NCBI GenBank assembly: GCA_021647505.1
Contig: JAKIUN010000024.1
Span: 1 to 47,520 of the forward strand
Direction of reading: 5' to 3'
DNA length: 47,520 bases
Source of the DNA: Gammaproteobacteria bacterium
Lineage (GTDB): Bacteria; Pseudomonadota; Gammaproteobacteria; SZUA-152
Shown here: positions 45,784 through 47,520 of the stretch, piece after piece
Layout of the letters: each line of letters begins with the position of its first letter
How positions within the stretch are numbered: the first letter of the stretch is position 1
Position numbers and translations under genes: made by a program
The notes under the pieces: generated by a model
What the model saw: the letters and a program-made list of their open reading frames with translations, nothing else
The model's database searches: none
Told to the model about the DNA's origin: nothing

Positions 45784-46866
45784 ATGGTGGATAAATTTTC
45801 AGAAGATGACCTCGCTGTGGAAGAAGAGGCGGATGAAGTAACCGTCGCAATAAATTACGATATTGCGAGCTATCCGTCAGACTTCACCCTTGCTGGTATA
45901 GCCCAAATGTGGGAAGACAAGGATATTGTAATACCAGATTACCAACGAGAATTTGTTTGGTCTATCAACCAAGCGTCGCTGTTAATTGACTCGTTTCTTT
46001 GTGGATTACCTGTTCCACCTGTGTTCTTTTATATAGATGAAAAAAATAAAAACCTTGTCATTGATGGACAACAGCGAATATTGAGCGTTGTTTTTTTCTT
46101 TGAGGGGTATTTTGGCAAAGAGAGTACACAAGGCAAACGCAAAGTGTTCCGCTTGTCTGGGCTAGATGAAAGTAGTCCATACTACAATATGAGATTTGAA
46201 GATCTCGACAAAACCTCACAACGAAAGCTCAAGCAAGCGGTACTAAGAGCAGTAAACATACGGCAATTAAATCCCGTGGGGGAAAGCACGAGTGCTTATC
46301 ACATATTCGAACGACTAAATACTGGAGGCACTCCGCTGAAACCACAGGAAATACGAAACTGTGTATTTCGAGGTGAGTTTAATAGGCTTCTTAAGAAGGC
46401 CAATAAAAATGAAAATTGGAGAAAAATACTGGGCAAGCCTTACCTGGATAAACATCAAAAAGATGTTGAGCTGCTCTTAAGGGTTTTTTCTCTCGTCGGT
46501 GCCGGCAAGAAATACGAAAAGCCAATGAAGGAGTTTCTTAATAAGGCGATGATAAAGCATGATTCAGGTGACACAAATAAAGTTAAAAAGTTTTTTGCGG
46601 TTTTTGAAGATGTAACCGAAATAGTGGTTAGCTCTCTTGGAGAAAAGCCATTTCATTTAAGAGGCCCTCTCAATGTGTCGGCTCTAGATTCTATAATGAG
46701 CGTGCTAATTGAGAATTATCAAAAGCTTGACTCTTTGAATATTGAACAGAGTTACTCTGAATTGCTAGAAGATGGAGAGTTCGACGAATACACACGATAT
46801 AACACCACCGATACTAAAACTGTTGTTGATCGTATAAAGAAAGTGAAAGAAATATTGATTGGATAG
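45784..46866 (+). CDS. DUF262 (ParB-like/GmrS-type) protein
   Basis: A 360-residue protein with an N-terminal DUF262 domain: IPDYQREFVWS (50-60), the DGQQR motif (94-98) typical of its ParB-like nucleotide-binding fold, and later FERLNTGGTPLKPQEIRNC. The helical remainder (DVELLLRVFSL...) resembles the second part of DUF262 proteins. Unlike GmrSD and BrxU, which continue into a DUF1524 His-Me nuclease, the protein ends without an HNH domain. AGGAG lies seven bases before ATG 45784. The HEPN gene begins four bases after its stop, suggesting the two form one system, with DUF262 as sensor or NTPase. Confidence 0.88.
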   Translation: MVDKFSEDDLAVEEEADEVTVAINYDIASYPSDFTLAGIAQMWEDKDIVIPDYQREFVWSINQASLLIDSFLCGLPVPPVFFYIDEKNKNLVIDGQQRILSVVFFFEGYFGKESTQGKRKVFRLSGLDESSPYYNMRFEDLDKTSQRKLKQAVLRAVNIRQLNPVGESTSAYHIFERLNTGGTPLKPQEIRNCVFRGEFNRLLKKANKNENWRKILGKPYLDKHQKDVELLLRVFSLVGAGKKYEKPMKEFLNKAMIKHDSGDTNKVKKFFAVFEDVTEIVVSSLGEKPFHLRGPLNVSALDSIMSVLIENYQKLDSLNIEQSYSELLEDGEFDEYTRYNTTDTKTVVDRIKKVKEILIG

Positions 46867-46870
46867 AAAA

Positions 46871-47377
46871 ATGACTTATACCGATCATTTTCTGCATGCA
46901 GATGATGTTATAGCGCATCTTAATAGTATCGTTCCTTCAATTACTGATCCATTGCTTTTACCAAAGTATGTAGGTTTCGTTTCTGTTGCGGCGGTAACTG
47001 TATATGAGTTAGCTATGAAAGATATTTTCATTGATTTTGCGCGAAAAAAACATAAGGTACTTGGAAACTTCACTGAAGCGTATTTCGACAGGATTAATGG
47101 GCGCATAAAATTAAAAATAATTAAAGAAGACTACATCGGTAAGTTTGGTAGAAAGTATCAAATAAAATTTCAAAAAAACATAGAAAAAAAGTCGAAAGAA
47201 TACCTTCAAATAAACCATCGAGATATTAGAAGCTCCTATGCTAATTTGATTACTTGGCGCAACGAATTTGCACATGAAGGTATTATTAATTCAACTACCA
47301 CGTATGACGAAGTGATTAAGGCGTATGAAGATGGCAAAGAAGTTATTCACTGTCTTGCAGAATCCATGACACGGTAA
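46871..47377 (+). CDS. HEPN-domain protein, MAE_28990/MAE_18760-like
   Basis: A 168-residue mostly helical protein with a canonical HEPN active-site motif R130-x4-H135 (WRNEFAHEG). The N-terminal helices (KYVGFVSVAAVTVYELAMKDIFIDFA) match the HEPN family often found beside DUF262 genes. HEPN proteins with this motif are usually metal-independent RNases in toxin-antitoxin or phage-defence systems. ATG 46871 is used; a TTG at 46859 would overlap the upstream gene. It follows the DUF262 gene by four bases and is the last gene seen. Confidence 0.82.
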   Translation: MTYTDHFLHADDVIAHLNSIVPSITDPLLLPKYVGFVSVAAVTVYELAMKDIFIDFARKKHKVLGNFTEAYFDRINGRIKLKIIKEDYIGKFGRKYQIKFQKNIEKKSKEYLQINHRDIRSSYANLITWRNEFAHEGIINSTTTYDEVIKAYEDGKEVIHCLAESMTR

Positions 47378-47399
47378 TGGCTAAGTTTACGTATAATCG

Positions 47400-47520
47400 G
47401 GTAACCGGGGGTCTCTAACCCCCAGTCCCCACAACACCCTGCATGCGGCTCCGCACAGGGCGTTTCATTTAGCATGGTGAAGCGCAATCCATCCATCACG
47501 TAACGCATAAAGTCCCTGGG
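47400..47520 (-). other. possible group II intron edge, cut by the window
   Basis: Two hairpins stand here: GGGGGT/ACCCCC at about 47408-47424, and on the minus strand CCCTG-TGCGG-AG-CCGCA-TGCAGGG around 47440-47462. This arrangement, a CCGCATGC-type hairpin then a C-rich stem, is what I remember next to bacterial group II intron reverse-transcriptase genes. No protein homology is visible in the 120 bases available. Confidence 0.3.

Overview
The window looks like a gammaproteobacterial chromosome segment. From about 17.5 to 42.9 kb it is GC-rich and carries a housekeeping backbone typical of that class: ruvB, ybgC, tolQRAB-pal-cpoB, queE-queC, roxA, purB and acnB. Glycolate oxidase (glcDEF) beside a PLP aminotransferase for glyoxylate, plus a six-haem c-type cytochrome, would suit a Chromatiales-like, possibly chemolithoautotrophic organism. 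The taxon is inferred from gene content only. Both flanks (about 0.3-17.3 kb and 43-47.5 kb) are visibly AT-richer and look accessory.

Region 1 (1-17.3 kb) is an AT-rich island with an ISL3-type transposase fragment at each end, both on the minus strand. Between them are a response regulator and 7TM histidine kinase, an RND efflux operon (adaptor, pump, outer-membrane factor), a two-TM K+ channel, a tyrosine-rich lipoprotein, a cardiolipin-synthase-like phospholipase D lipoprotein, a GltS transporter, a patatin-like phospholipase lipoprotein, a haem-binding fatty acid cis/trans isomerase lipoprotein and a membrane-anchored coiled-coil protein. Most of these act on or in the envelope, so the island reads as an envelope-stress or solvent-tolerance cassette (inference).

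Region 2 (17.4-33.1 kb) holds glcD-glcE-glcF with overlapping stops and starts, a serine/alanine-glyoxylate aminotransferase, ruvB and ybgC, then the complete Tol-Pal operon. A 39-bp tandem duplication of the tolB 3' end sits just before pal. These are followed by queE, queC and a SAM hydrolase joined by 4-base overlaps, and a membrane-anchored spermidine-synthase-like protein. A terminator follows.

Region 3 (33.1-42.9 kb) holds the hexahaem cytochrome, then a non-coding stretch with a decayed GxxExxY gene between 24-bp inverted repeats and REP-like palindromes. Next comes a minus-strand operon of roxA, a GNAT fusion and a small exported protein, then two minus-strand terminators, purB (minus) and acnB (plus).

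Region 4 (42.9-47.5 kb) is accessory again. It has a 24-codon ORF coupled to an exported metallo-beta-lactamase-fold hydrolase, a truncated REP-associated transposase between 22-bp inverted repeats and abutting a 9/13-bp tandem repeat, a small outer-membrane-like protein, an 81-bp palindromic MITE, and a DUF262-HEPN gene pair that is the best candidate for an uncharacterised defence system. The right edge resembles the end of a group II intron.
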